In this document: piece after piece, positions 24,258 to 32,149 of the stretch
Layout of the letters: each line of letters starts with the position of its first letter
Numbering within the stretch: the first letter of the stretch is position 1
Source: Deltaproteobacteria bacterium
Lineage (GTDB): Bacteria > Desulfobacterota > Binatia > UBA9968 > JAJDTQ01
Assembly: GCA_028818775.1 (NCBI GenBank)
Contig: JAPPNE010000048.1
Span: 81,786 to 145,785, forward strand
DNA length: 64,000 bases
Direction: 5' to 3'
The notes under the pieces: model-generated
What the model saw: the letters and a program-made list of their open reading frames with translations, nothing else
Told to the model about the DNA's origin: nothing
The model's database searches: none
Made by a program: the position numbers and the translations under genes

Positions 24258-25718
24258 ATGAGCGACGTCCGTTTTGTCGACACCACCGTGCGCGACGGCA
24301 ACCAGAGCCTTTGGGCGCTGAACATGCGCACCGACGCGATGCTTGCGGTGGCGGAGCACATCGACGAGGCCGGGTTCGAGTCGGCCGAGTTCTTCGTCAC
24401 GGTGATGTTCAAGAAGCTGGTGCGCGAGCAGAAGGAGGACGCCTGGGACTGGTTCCGGCTGGGCACCAAGCGCTTCCGCAAGACCCCGCTCCGGCTCCAC
24501 GGCGGCCTCAAGCTCATCGAGAAGATCCCGGTGTGCGTGTTCGAGCTGATGATCCAGCGCATCATGGACTACGGCATCACGCTGACGCGCACCTCGAACT
24601 CGTGGAACAACTACGACGAGTTCGACGTGGAGAAGACCGGGCTCAAGAAGCTCGGCATGGACACGGTGGTGAACCTGATCTACTCGGTGTCGCCGCGCCA
24701 CACCGACGAATACTACGCGCAAAAGGCGCGGGAGGCCGCGGCCATCAACCCGGTGCGGATCTGCTTCAAGGACGTGGGCGGGCTGCTGACCCTGGAGCGG
24801 GCGCGCACGCTGATCCCCATCGTGCTGGAGAACATCGGCGACACGCCGGTGGAGTTCCACGCCCACTGCAACAACGGGCTGGCGCCCTTATGCTACCTGG
24901 AGGCCGTGGACATGGGCCTGACCACGCTGCACACGGGCATCCCGCCGCTGGCCAACGGCTCGGCGCAGCCGTCGATCTTCAACGTGGCGCGCAACCTCCG
25001 GGCCATGGGGCACAACCCGCTCATCGACGAGGAGGTGCTGCGGCCGGTGACGGAGAAGCTCCAGTACATCGCCCGGCGGGACAACCTGCCGGTGGGCCGG
25101 GTGGTGGAGTACGACGAGTCCCAGTACACGCACCAGGTGCCCGGCGGCATGATCTCCAACTTCCGCCACCAGCTCGCGCTCATCGACATGCGCGACCGGC
25201 TCGACGCCATCCTTGAGGAATGCGTCCGGGTGCGCGAGGAGTGGGGCTATCCCATCATGGTGACGCCGCTGTCCCAGTTCGTGGGCACCCAGGCGGCCAT
25301 CAACGTCATCTGCGGCGAGCGCTACAAGGAGGTCACCGACCAGGCCATCCAGTACGCCCTGGGCTACTGGGGCAAGGAAGGCGCCGAGTACATGGACCCG
25401 GAGGTCAAGGACAAGATCCTGGGCCGCCCACGCGCCAAGGAGTGGGAACACTGGGAGCTGCCCACGCCGTCGATCCAGGAGGTGCGCCGCCAGATCGGCG
25501 CCACCCACGTGTCCGACGAGGAGTTCCTGCTGTGGGTCTTCGCCGGCGAGGAGGCGGTCAAGGCCCTGCCCGACGGCGGCCGCCCCAAGGAGTACCTGAG
25601 CGCGAGCACGCCCCTGGTCCGGCTGGTGGGCGAGCTGACCCGCCAGGACAAGGCCAACCACATCTACATCCGCAAACCCGACTTCTCGCTGACCCTCGGC
25701 CGGGCCGGCGCAGATTGA
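24258..25718 (+). CDS. Carboxyltransferase (pyruvate/oxaloacetate PYC-OADA type), stand-alone
   Basis: This 486-residue TIM-barrel protein belongs to the HMGL-like/carboxyltransferase family. RFVDTTVRDGNQSLWALNM is the metal-site opening; RICFKDVGGLLT resembles the segment with the carbamylated Lys; VEFHAHCNNGLAP gives the HxH metal ligands; QVPGGMISNFRHQL is typical of biotin-dependent carboxyltransferases. The length and C-terminal helical part match OadA/PycB without a biotinyl domain, and no biotin carboxylase or carrier is nearby. It may therefore use another carboxyl donor, work with a distant carrier, or act as a lyase. GGAG precedes ATG 24258. It is the first gene of a rightward operon with two amidohydrolases, an MFS carrier and a MetE-like gene. 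Confidence 0.82.
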   Translation: MSDVRFVDTTVRDGNQSLWALNMRTDAMLAVAEHIDEAGFESAEFFVTVMFKKLVREQKEDAWDWFRLGTKRFRKTPLRLHGGLKLIEKIPVCVFELMIQRIMDYGITLTRTSNSWNNYDEFDVEKTGLKKLGMDTVVNLIYSVSPRHTDEYYAQKAREAAAINPVRICFKDVGGLLTLERARTLIPIVLENIGDTPVEFHAHCNNGLAPLCYLEAVDMGLTTLHTGIPPLANGSAQPSIFNVARNLRAMGHNPLIDEEVLRPVTEKLQYIARRDNLPVGRVVEYDESQYTHQVPGGMISNFRHQLALIDMRDRLDAILEECVRVREEWGYPIMVTPLSQFVGTQAAINVICGERYKEVTDQAIQYALGYWGKEGAEYMDPEVKDKILGRPRAKEWEHWELPTPSIQEVRRQIGATHVSDEEFLLWVFAGEEAVKALPDGGRPKEYLSASTPLVRLVGELTRQDKANHIYIRKPDFSLTLGRAGAD

Positions 25719-25802
25719 CACGCTGCCGCCGATCGGATAATCCCGAAGGACGGTCTTCCGCCATCCGCGACCGCTCCATTCCAGTACCAGGGAGGGAACC
25801 CA

Positions 25803-26915
25803 GTGACCTCAACCAGTCCCCGACGCATCATCGACGGCGACGGCCACGTGGTCGAAGACATTGCGGCCATCATCGACAACATGCCGCCGGAGTACATCGG
25901 CAAGACCTTTTCGGAGGCACGCGCCAAGAGCCCGTTTCCGCCCATCGACCACCTGCACTCGGCCAACCGCCACTACGTCCCGGAAGGGGCCTTCGCCAAC
26001 GTCGGGCCGGAGGGCTGGGAAGTGTTCCTGGAGGACGTGCGCATCGACGCCACGGTGCTCTACACCAGCGCCGGGCTGGCCTTCGGCAAGATCGTGAGCC
26101 GCGACTGGGCCATCGAGCTGGCGCGGGCCTACAACAACTGGATCCACGAGACCTACGTGGCCCGGAGCCCGCGCTTCCAGGCCATGGGGCTGCTGCCGCT
26201 GCAGGAGCCCAAGGCCGCGGCCGCGGAACTGCGGCGCATGGTCACGGAGCTGGGCCTGTGCGGCGCCATGCTGCCGTCCACCGGCGCCAACATGCCGCAC
26301 CTGGGCTCCGAGCGCTACTGGCCCATCTACGAGGAGGCGGAGCGGCTGGGATGCGCCATCGGCATCCACGGCGGCGCGCACGAGGGCATGCTCATGGACG
26401 ACATGACGCCGTACGCGCCGGTGAACGCCCTGGGTCACCCCATGGGGCAGATGATCTGCTTCGCCGGCGTCATCTTCAACGGCGTCCTGGACAAGTTCCC
26501 GGGGCTCCGCATCGGCTTCCTGGAGGCCGGCTGCGCCTGGCTGCTCACCTGCCTTGAACGGTTCAGCGGCTCATGGGCGAGCCACGTGCAGTACGACCCG
26601 CGCGGGCGCTTCCTCAAGCTCGACGACGGCATGAGCATCACCGACTACGTCTGCCGCCACATCGACGAGGACCGCATCTTCGTGGGCGTGGAGGGCGACG
26701 AGCTGTCCATCGCCGAGGCGGTGCGCGTGGTGGGCAACAAGCCGTTCCTGTTCTCGTCCGACTACCCCCACGAGGTGGACGCGGCCACGTGCAAGCACGA
26801 GCTGCAGGAGCTGGAGGAGAACGAGGAGCTGAGCGACGACGACAAGGACGCCATCCTCTTCCGCAACGCCCAGCGGTTCTACCGGCTGGGCGAGGGCGCG
26901 GCGCAGGGCGCGTAG
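25803..26915 (+). CDS. Amidohydrolase 2 (ACMSD-like) family protein, tandem copy 1
   Basis: This 370-residue protein is a metal-dependent TIM barrel of the ACMSD/resorcylate decarboxylase family. Visible ligands are IIDGDGHVVED (Asp-x-His), His of IGIHGGAHEG, His of NALGHPMGQ and Asp of FSSDYPHEVD. Nonoxidative decarboxylation or hydrolysis of an aromatic acid or related compound is likely. The start is GTG 25803 with AGGGAGG about seven bases upstream. The next gene is a close paralog; long shared blocks such as SRDWAIELARAYN show a tandem duplication. Both resemble the gene at 4079. A CoA- or carboxyl-transfer partner upstream is suggested by operon structure only. Confidence 0.87.
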   Translation: MTSTSPRRIIDGDGHVVEDIAAIIDNMPPEYIGKTFSEARAKSPFPPIDHLHSANRHYVPEGAFANVGPEGWEVFLEDVRIDATVLYTSAGLAFGKIVSRDWAIELARAYNNWIHETYVARSPRFQAMGLLPLQEPKAAAAELRRMVTELGLCGAMLPSTGANMPHLGSERYWPIYEEAERLGCAIGIHGGAHEGMLMDDMTPYAPVNALGHPMGQMICFAGVIFNGVLDKFPGLRIGFLEAGCAWLLTCLERFSGSWASHVQYDPRGRFLKLDDGMSITDYVCRHIDEDRIFVGVEGDELSIAEAVRVVGNKPFLFSSDYPHEVDAATCKHELQELEENEELSDDDKDAILFRNAQRFYRLGEGAAQGA

Positions 26916-26916
26916 G

Positions 26917-26953
26917 CCCTTCGACTTCGCTTCGCTACGCTCAGGACGAATGG
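26917..26953. repeat. Palindromic repeat unit, family A (single arm)
   Basis: A single copy of the family A unit, CCCTTCGACTTCGCTTCGCT followed by ACGCTCAGGACGAATGG, starts two bases after the stop of amidohydrolase copy 1 and ends 21 bases before the GTG of copy 2. The partner arm is missing. Its place between duplicated genes may relate to the duplication. Confidence 0.88.
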
Positions 26954-26974
26954 AGAATGAACGGGAGGCCAACC

Positions 26975-28063
26975 GTGAGCACGTTGCAAGATCAGATGAT
27001 CGTGGACGGCGACGGCCATGTGGTGGAGGACCACGAGGCCATCTGGGCGCGGATGCCCGAGGCGTACCGCGGGAAGAACTGGTCCGTGCGCAGTCCCTTC
27101 GCGCCCAACGACCACCTGCACGCGGCCAACCGCCACTTCGTTCCCGAGGGCGCGTTCGCCAACGTTGGCCTCGAGGGGTGGGTGGAGTTCCTGGAAGACG
27201 TAGGGGTCGAAAGCACGGTGCTCTACCCTTCCAACGGCCTCACCTTCGGCCGGATCGTGAGCCGCGACTGGGCCATCGAGCTGGCGCGGGCCTACAACGA
27301 CTGGATCCACGACGAGTACACCGCCCGGAATCCGCGCTTCCAGGCCGTGGGACTGATCCCGCTGCAGGAACCGGAAGCCGCGGCGGAGGAGTTGCGGCGC
27401 ATCGTCGAGGAGCTTCACTTCACCGGCGCCATGCTGCCGGGCACCGGCGCGGCCCAGCTTCAGAACCACCTGGGAGACGAGCGCTACTGGCCCATTTACG
27501 AAGAGGCGGACCGGCTCGGCTGCGCCATCGCCGTCCACGGCGGCATCCACGACAACATGGGGCTGGACGACATGAGCCCCTATGCGCCAGTGAACGCCCT
27601 GGGGCACCCGTTCGGGCAGATGGTGAACTTCGCCGGCATCGTCTTCAACGGTGTGCTGGACCGCTGCCCCAACGCCCGCTTCGGCTTCCTGGAGGCCGGA
27701 GCCGCGTGGTTCATCAACTGCCTGGAGCGCTTCGAACGTTCCTGGAGCAGCCACGTCCAGTACGATCCCAACGGGCGCTTTCTCCGGCTCGGGGACAATG
27801 AATCCGTCACGGACTACGTCCTCAAGCACGTGGACGCGGGCCGGATCTTCGTGGGCGTGGAGGGCGGCGAGCTGACCCTTCCCTTCGCCGTGCGCATCGC
27901 GGGCAACAAGCCGTTCCTCTACTCGTCCGACTTTCCGCACGAGGTGAACCACGCGACCGCGAAGGAAGAGATCCAGGAACTGCGGGAGAACCCCAAGCTC
28001 ACCGACGACGACAAGGCGGCGATCCTCCACGGCAACGCCCGGCGCTTCTACCAACTCGGATAG
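26975..28063 (+). CDS. Amidohydrolase 2 (ACMSD-like) family protein, tandem copy 2
   Basis: This 362-residue paralog of the preceding gene has the same ligands: IVDGDGHVVEDHEA, His of IAVHGGIHDNMG, His of NALGHPFGQM and Asp of YSSDFPHEVN. The start is GTG 26975 with GGGAGG upstream; translated sequence further upstream is repeat DNA. Differences from copy 1 cluster in the segment after GAMLPGTGAAQLQNHLG, near the active-site mouth, which suggests altered substrate preference rather than simple dosage (inference). It is co-transcribed with the MFS carrier that follows after 21 bases. Confidence 0.87.
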   Translation: MSTLQDQMIVDGDGHVVEDHEAIWARMPEAYRGKNWSVRSPFAPNDHLHAANRHFVPEGAFANVGLEGWVEFLEDVGVESTVLYPSNGLTFGRIVSRDWAIELARAYNDWIHDEYTARNPRFQAVGLIPLQEPEAAAEELRRIVEELHFTGAMLPGTGAAQLQNHLGDERYWPIYEEADRLGCAIAVHGGIHDNMGLDDMSPYAPVNALGHPFGQMVNFAGIVFNGVLDRCPNARFGFLEAGAAWFINCLERFERSWSSHVQYDPNGRFLRLGDNESVTDYVLKHVDAGRIFVGVEGGELTLPFAVRIAGNKPFLYSSDFPHEVNHATAKEEIQELRENPKLTDDDKAAILHGNARRFYQLG

Positions 28064-28084
28064 GGTGCCGCCGGGCTTCTCACC

Positions 28085-29362
28085 GTGACGCAGCGCCGCC
28101 CTCCCCTCTCGGTCCCCTTCTTCTACGGCTGGGTCGTCGTGGCGCTGACCTTCTGCGTCAACCTCACCGCGGCCGGCACCCGCTCCGCCGCAACGCTGCT
28201 GATCAAGCCGCTGGAAGCCGAGTTCGGCTGGAGCCGCACCCTGGTCTCCGTGCCGGGCGCCATGAACCTCCTCCTGTTCGGCATCGGCGCACCGTTGGCG
28301 GGCTGGCTGGTGGACCGCTACGGCTCCCGCCGGGTGGTGTACTATTCGCTCGCCATGGTGACGGTGGGGCTGGTGGCAACGGCCTTCATCCAGCAATGGT
28401 GGCAGCTCCTGTTCTTCTGGGGCCTGGTGGTGGGCGTCGGCACCAGCGCCACCCCGGTGCTCGCCGCGTCCGTGGCCAACCACTGGTTCGTGCGGCACCG
28501 CGGCGTCACCATCGGCATCCTCACCAACGGCAACGCCGCCGGGCAGATGGTCTTTCTGCCGCTGCTCACCATCATCATCGCCGCCAGCGGCTGGCGCGGC
28601 AGCATGTTGTTCCTGGGCGTCATCGCCTTCGGGCTGATGATACTGGTGTCCATGTGGATGCGCGACGAACCGGCGGACGTGGGCCTGGAACCCTTGGGCC
28701 AGCATGACACCGGTAGCGTCGCCGCGGCCGCCCGGCGCGACGTGCCGGCGTCGGCCACCCCGGTGCGCGACGCCTTCCGCAGCTCCACCTTCTGGCTCCT
28801 GAGCGCGGGCTTCTTCGTCTGCGGCGTCACCGCCAACGGGCTCATCGGCCTGCACCTCATACCCCATGTCGTCGAGGACCTCGGCATCGCCGCGGTCGTC
28901 GCCAGCCTCATCGTGGGGGTCATGGGGGGCATCAGCTTCATCGGCACCATCGGCGCCGGCTGGCTGGTGGACCGGGTGGACGCGCGCAAGGTCCTGGCCC
29001 TGGCCTACTTCCTGCGCGGCTGTGCGCTGTTCCTGCTGCCCTTCGTCGACAGCCTGCCGGGATTGATCGTGTTCGCCACGGTGTACGGCATCGACTGGTA
29101 CGCCACCGGCCCCGCCACCACGGCCATCGCCGCGGACACCTTCGGCCGGCACGCGGTGGCGCGCATCTTCGGCTGGATCTTCCTGGCGCACCAGCTTGGC
29201 GCCGCCTCGGCGGGCAATATCGCCGGCGTGGTGTACGACGCGTTCGGCGAGTACCAGTACGCGTTCCTCGCCGGCGCCACCATGGCGCTCATCGCCGCCG
29301 CATTGGTGTTGCAGATCACGCCGCGGGCGGCCCGCCTGACCCCGGCGGCGGGCACCGCGTAA
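28085..29362 (+). CDS. Major facilitator superfamily transporter (monocarboxylate/oxalate-formate type)
   Basis: This 425-residue protein has about twelve membrane helices. PFFYGWVVVALTFCVN at the start and AGWLVDRYGSRRVV between helices 2 and 3 are typical of MFS carriers of the oxalate/formate and monocarboxylate groups. The start is GTG 28085, 21 bases after the amidohydrolase stop. As part of a catabolic operon it probably imports the acid degraded by its neighbours. It is related to the MFS gene at 50398, which shares the FFYGW opening. Confidence 0.88.
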   Translation: MTQRRPPLSVPFFYGWVVVALTFCVNLTAAGTRSAATLLIKPLEAEFGWSRTLVSVPGAMNLLLFGIGAPLAGWLVDRYGSRRVVYYSLAMVTVGLVATAFIQQWWQLLFFWGLVVGVGTSATPVLAASVANHWFVRHRGVTIGILTNGNAAGQMVFLPLLTIIIAASGWRGSMLFLGVIAFGLMILVSMWMRDEPADVGLEPLGQHDTGSVAAAARRDVPASATPVRDAFRSSTFWLLSAGFFVCGVTANGLIGLHLIPHVVEDLGIAAVVASLIVGVMGGISFIGTIGAGWLVDRVDARKVLALAYFLRGCALFLLPFVDSLPGLIVFATVYGIDWYATGPATTAIAADTFGRHAVARIFGWIFLAHQLGAASAGNIAGVVYDAFGEYQYAFLAGATMALIAAALVLQITPRAARLTPAAGTA

Positions 29363-29374
29363 ACGGAGACTCTC

Positions 29375-30388
29375 ATGCAGCTACCACCCATCGCCGCCAC
29401 CACCATCGGCAGCTTTCCCCGGCCCGGTTGGCTGGCCAGCGCCGTCCGCAGCACGGTCACCTTCAACCTGGAGGGAGACCTCTTGCAGGAAGGCCTGGAC
29501 GACGCCACCGCCCTCGCCATCCGCGGCCAGGAACTGGCCGGTCTCGACCTCGTCACCGACGGGGAGCAGCGCCGTCCCCACTTCATCGACCACGTCCTGA
29601 ACTCCATGGAGGGCGTGGACACGGTGAACCGCGTGCCCAAGGGCCTGTACCGGCGGCGCGAGGAGGTGCACCAGGTGCCGCGCGTGTACGGCCCCATCAG
29701 CCGGCGGGTCCCGGCCGTGGTGGAGGACCTGCGCTTCGCCAAGTCGCGCACGGACCGGCCCGTGAAGATGGCAGTGCCCGGACCCATGACGGTTATTGAC
29801 AGCACCCTGGACGAACACTACGGCGGGGACGAGGCCGCCATGGCCATGGACGTGGCCGCGGTCCTGAACGCCGAGTTGCGCGACCTTCAGGCGGCCGGGG
29901 CGGACGTGGTGCAGATCGATGAGCCCGCCATGACCCGCTACCACGAGAAGGTGGCCGACTACGGCGCCCGCGCCCTGGACCGCTGCATCGAAGGCATCAC
30001 CATCCCCACCATCGTGCACCTGTGCTACGGCTATCCCGGCGGCAAGAGCCTGCAGCACGAGTACGAGTACCCGGAACTCTTCCCGCTGTTGCTCGAAACC
30101 AACATCGGCGGATTGGCCGTGGAATTCGCGCGCAGCAACTACGACCCGGCCATCCTCGAACCGTGCAAGGAGCGCCTTGTCCTGTTCGGCGCCGTGGACC
30201 CCAGCGACACCCCCGTGCCCCCGGTGGACACCGTGGTGACGCGCGTCCGTGACGCCCTCCGCTACCTCGACGCCGACAAGCTCCTGCTGGCTCCCGACTG
30301 CGGCCTCATGACCGTGAGCCGCGAACTGGCGTTCGCCAAGGCGAAACTTCTGGCGGATGCCGCCGCGGAGTTGCGCCGGACGCTGTGA
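29375..30388 (+). CDS. MetE-like cobalamin-independent methyltransferase family protein
   Basis: This 337-residue protein corresponds to the C-terminal catalytic domain of methionine synthase MetE alone. TTIGSFPRP, LDLVTDGEQRRP, VPGPMTVID, VQIDEPAMTRY, IVHLCYGYPGG and LAPDCGLMTV are conserved; His and Cys of HLCYG and the Cys of PDCGL are the zinc ligands. The folate/triglutamate-binding N-terminal domain is absent. Short homologs may methylate homocysteine from other donors or demethylate substrates. It closes the operon with the amidohydrolases and MFS carrier, so a role in removing a methyl group from an imported compound is possible but unproven. Confidence 0.84.
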   Translation: MQLPPIAATTIGSFPRPGWLASAVRSTVTFNLEGDLLQEGLDDATALAIRGQELAGLDLVTDGEQRRPHFIDHVLNSMEGVDTVNRVPKGLYRRREEVHQVPRVYGPISRRVPAVVEDLRFAKSRTDRPVKMAVPGPMTVIDSTLDEHYGGDEAAMAMDVAAVLNAELRDLQAAGADVVQIDEPAMTRYHEKVADYGARALDRCIEGITIPTIVHLCYGYPGGKSLQHEYEYPELFPLLLETNIGGLAVEFARSNYDPAILEPCKERLVLFGAVDPSDTPVPPVDTVVTRVRDALRYLDADKLLLAPDCGLMTVSRELAFAKAKLLADAAAELRRTL

Positions 30389-30469
30389 CCGTACGGCGAG
30401 TGCCGCCTACCCACTATGATCGGGCAAATTATCCGGACAGGATACTGACATCACCACGAACCATCACCG

Positions 30470-30976
30470 ATGTATCGCCTCGTGAAACTGCCTGAAGGTG
30501 TCGCCGGCCGTCTCTACGTCGGCAGCATGCCCGGCCGCTACGAGGTGTTCGAGGAGGCGTGGCGCGCCATCATCGACCACGGCGTCACCCGCGTCATCTG
30601 CCTCGTGCCCTCGGAAGAACTGCGCGACAAGTCGCCGCTCTACGCCCGCGCCGTCGATGAGGCGCGGATGCCGTGGGTGCACGAGAGCTTTCCCATCGAG
30701 GACTTCGAGGCCCCCACCGACCGTAAAGCATTCTGGGCCATGGCCCGCAAAGCCGCGCGCCTGCTCGACGAAGGAGAGACCCTGCTGGTTCACTGTGCAG
30801 CAGGGATCGGCCGCACAGGCACCTTCTCCGTGTGCGTGCTGCTGGCCCTGGGCCTGGCCCCGGCCGCTGCGCGCGCGGCCGTGCGCAAGGTCGGCTCCGC
30901 CCCCGAGAACGCCGCCCAGGACGACGTGATCCGGTGGGCGGCGGGCCTGCTGAACGGGTCGGAAAAGGCGAGTTGA
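30470..30976 (+). CDS. Dual-specificity/tyrosine protein phosphatase-like protein
   Basis: This 168-residue protein carries the signature VHCAAGIGRTGTFS, with catalytic Cys109 and Arg115 and a candidate general acid Asp78 in PIEDFEAP. It belongs to the cysteine-based dual-specificity phosphatase fold. Bacterial members dephosphorylate proteins, phosphoinositides or nucleotides; the substrate is unknown. It is a short soluble protein, 81 bases after the MetE-like gene and 64 before the 3-hydroxyanthranilate dioxygenase. A CDP-alcohol phosphatidyltransferase follows two genes on, so a lipid-phosphate phosphatase role, like PTPMT1-type enzymes, is worth considering (inference). Confidence 0.83.
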   Translation: MYRLVKLPEGVAGRLYVGSMPGRYEVFEEAWRAIIDHGVTRVICLVPSEELRDKSPLYARAVDEARMPWVHESFPIEDFEAPTDRKAFWAMARKAARLLDEGETLLVHCAAGIGRTGTFSVCVLLALGLAPAAARAAVRKVGSAPENAAQDDVIRWAAGLLNGSEKAS

Positions 30977-31040
30977 CAGGTCCCAGGGCTAGGGGCATCA
31001 TTCAATCGTCCGGAATGGATATCGAGCTTCAAGGGAGGAC

Positions 31041-31565
31041 ATGAAGATGAGCCGCATCACACCCCCTCTCAACTTCTCCAAGTGGATCGATGAGCACCGT
31101 CACCTGCTCAAGCCGCCCGTGGGCAATCAGGTGGTCTACAAGGACACCGAGTTCACGATCATGGTGGTTGGGGGACCCAACACCCGCAAGGATTACCACG
31201 TGGACGAGGGCGAGGAGTTCTTCTACCAGCTCGAAGGCGACATGACGCTGCGCATCATGGAGGACGGAGCGCCGCGGGACATCCCCATCCGCGCGGGCGA
31301 GATCTTCCTGCTGCCGCCCAAGGTGCCGCACTCGCCGCAACGGAGGGCCAACACCGTCGGGCTCGTCGTCGAGCGCCAGCGGCGTGAAGGCGAGCTGGAC
31401 TGGTTCCAGTGGTACTGCGACGACTGCAACGCCAAGATCTACGAGGAATCGGTGCAGCTCACCGACATCGTTGCCCAACTCCCGCCCATCTTCGAGCGCT
31501 TCTGGAAGAACGAGGCCAACCGCAAGTGTGACGGCTGCGGCACCGTCATGGAGCCGCTCAACTGA
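31041..31565 (+). CDS. nbaC: 3-hydroxyanthranilate 3,4-dioxygenase
   Basis: This 174-residue cupin matches bacterial 3-hydroxyanthranilate dioxygenases. Catalytic iron ligands are in DYHVDEGEEFFYQ (His, Glu) and PPKVPHSPQRR (His). The second, rubredoxin-like iron site is complete: CDDC and, near the C-terminus, CDGC. The enzyme opens the ring of 3-hydroxyanthranilate to 2-amino-3-carboxymuconate semialdehyde, the substrate of ACMSD. ACMSD-family genes lie at 25803 and 26975, but kynureninase and other pathway genes are absent. AGGGAGG precedes the ATG at 31041. Its stop overlaps the next gene. Confidence 0.93.
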   Translation: MKMSRITPPLNFSKWIDEHRHLLKPPVGNQVVYKDTEFTIMVVGGPNTRKDYHVDEGEEFFYQLEGDMTLRIMEDGAPRDIPIRAGEIFLLPPKVPHSPQRRANTVGLVVERQRREGELDWFQWYCDDCNAKIYEESVQLTDIVAQLPPIFERFWKNEANRKCDGCGTVMEPLN

Positions 31566-32149
31566 GCCGCGACCCGCGCGCACCCACTTCCAGGCTCTAC
31601 CGCGGCCTCGCCAACGCGCTGACCCTGGGGCGCTTCGCCGCCCCGGTCCCCTTCATCTACCTGATGGTCGAAACCTACCGGGGAGCCCCAGGCTCCCCCG
31701 GTGCGCTACTGTTCGCCCTGTACGTCGTCACTGCGTCTTCAGACCTCGCCGACGGCTACTTCGCCCGCCGCTCCGGCGCCCCGAGCGCACGCTGGGCCCG
31801 TCTCGACGCCTCGGCGGACGTGCTCTTCAACACGACGGCCCTTCTGGCGGCCGCATGGCTCGAACTCGTGGGCTACTGGGTACCCTTGGGCATCGCCGCC
31901 CTCGCGGCGCAGTTCCTGTACCGCAACAGGACGGCGCACGCCGACACCGGGCCGCAACTCCTGGAGGACCTCCCCGGAAAGGCCGCCGGCGTCATCTACT
32001 ACCTGCTGGTGGGCGCCGTTGTGTTGGGAATCTGGCTGGACCGGGATCGGGCACCCGTGTGGCTCGGTTGGGCGGGGAACGCGGTGTTCGTTTACACGGC
32101 GCTGGTCTTTGCACGCAATCTTCGGCGGTCCGACTCATCCGGCGACTAG
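31562..32149 (+). CDS. CDP-alcohol phosphatidyltransferase family membrane protein
   Basis: The frame encodes a multi-helix membrane protein with DLADGYFAR and then RLDASAD, the DG(x2)AR...D(x3)D motif of CDP-alcohol phosphatidyltransferases, which make phospholipids from CDP-diacylglycerol. No ATG, GTG or TTG precedes 31664 in frame, yet the typical first helix (RGLANALTLGRFAAPVPF) is encoded upstream. I therefore propose CTG 31562, which overlaps the dioxygenase stop as CTGA and gives 195 residues, a normal length. The conserved Gly before the third Asp is Trp78 here, so activity is uncertain. The gene ends convergent with the MFS gene, sharing four bases. Confidence 0.72.
   Translation: MSRDPRAPTSRLYRGLANALTLGRFAAPVPFIYLMVETYRGAPGSPGALLFALYVVTASSDLADGYFARRSGAPSARWARLDASADVLFNTTALLAAAWLELVGYWVPLGIAALAAQFLYRNRTAHADTGPQLLEDLPGKAAGVIYYLLVGAVVLGIWLDRDRAPVWLGWAGNAVFVYTALVFARNLRRSDSSGD

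Noticed and set aside
26879-29191. Open frame of 770 codons on the - strand opposite the amidohydrolase/MFS genes
   Set aside because: Antisense to genes with clear catalytic motifs and ribosome sites; composition is typical of a G+C-driven shadow frame.
29363-29374. Riboswitch before the MetE-like gene
   Set aside because: Only 12 bases separate it from the MFS gene; there is no room for a cobalamin or SAM riboswitch.
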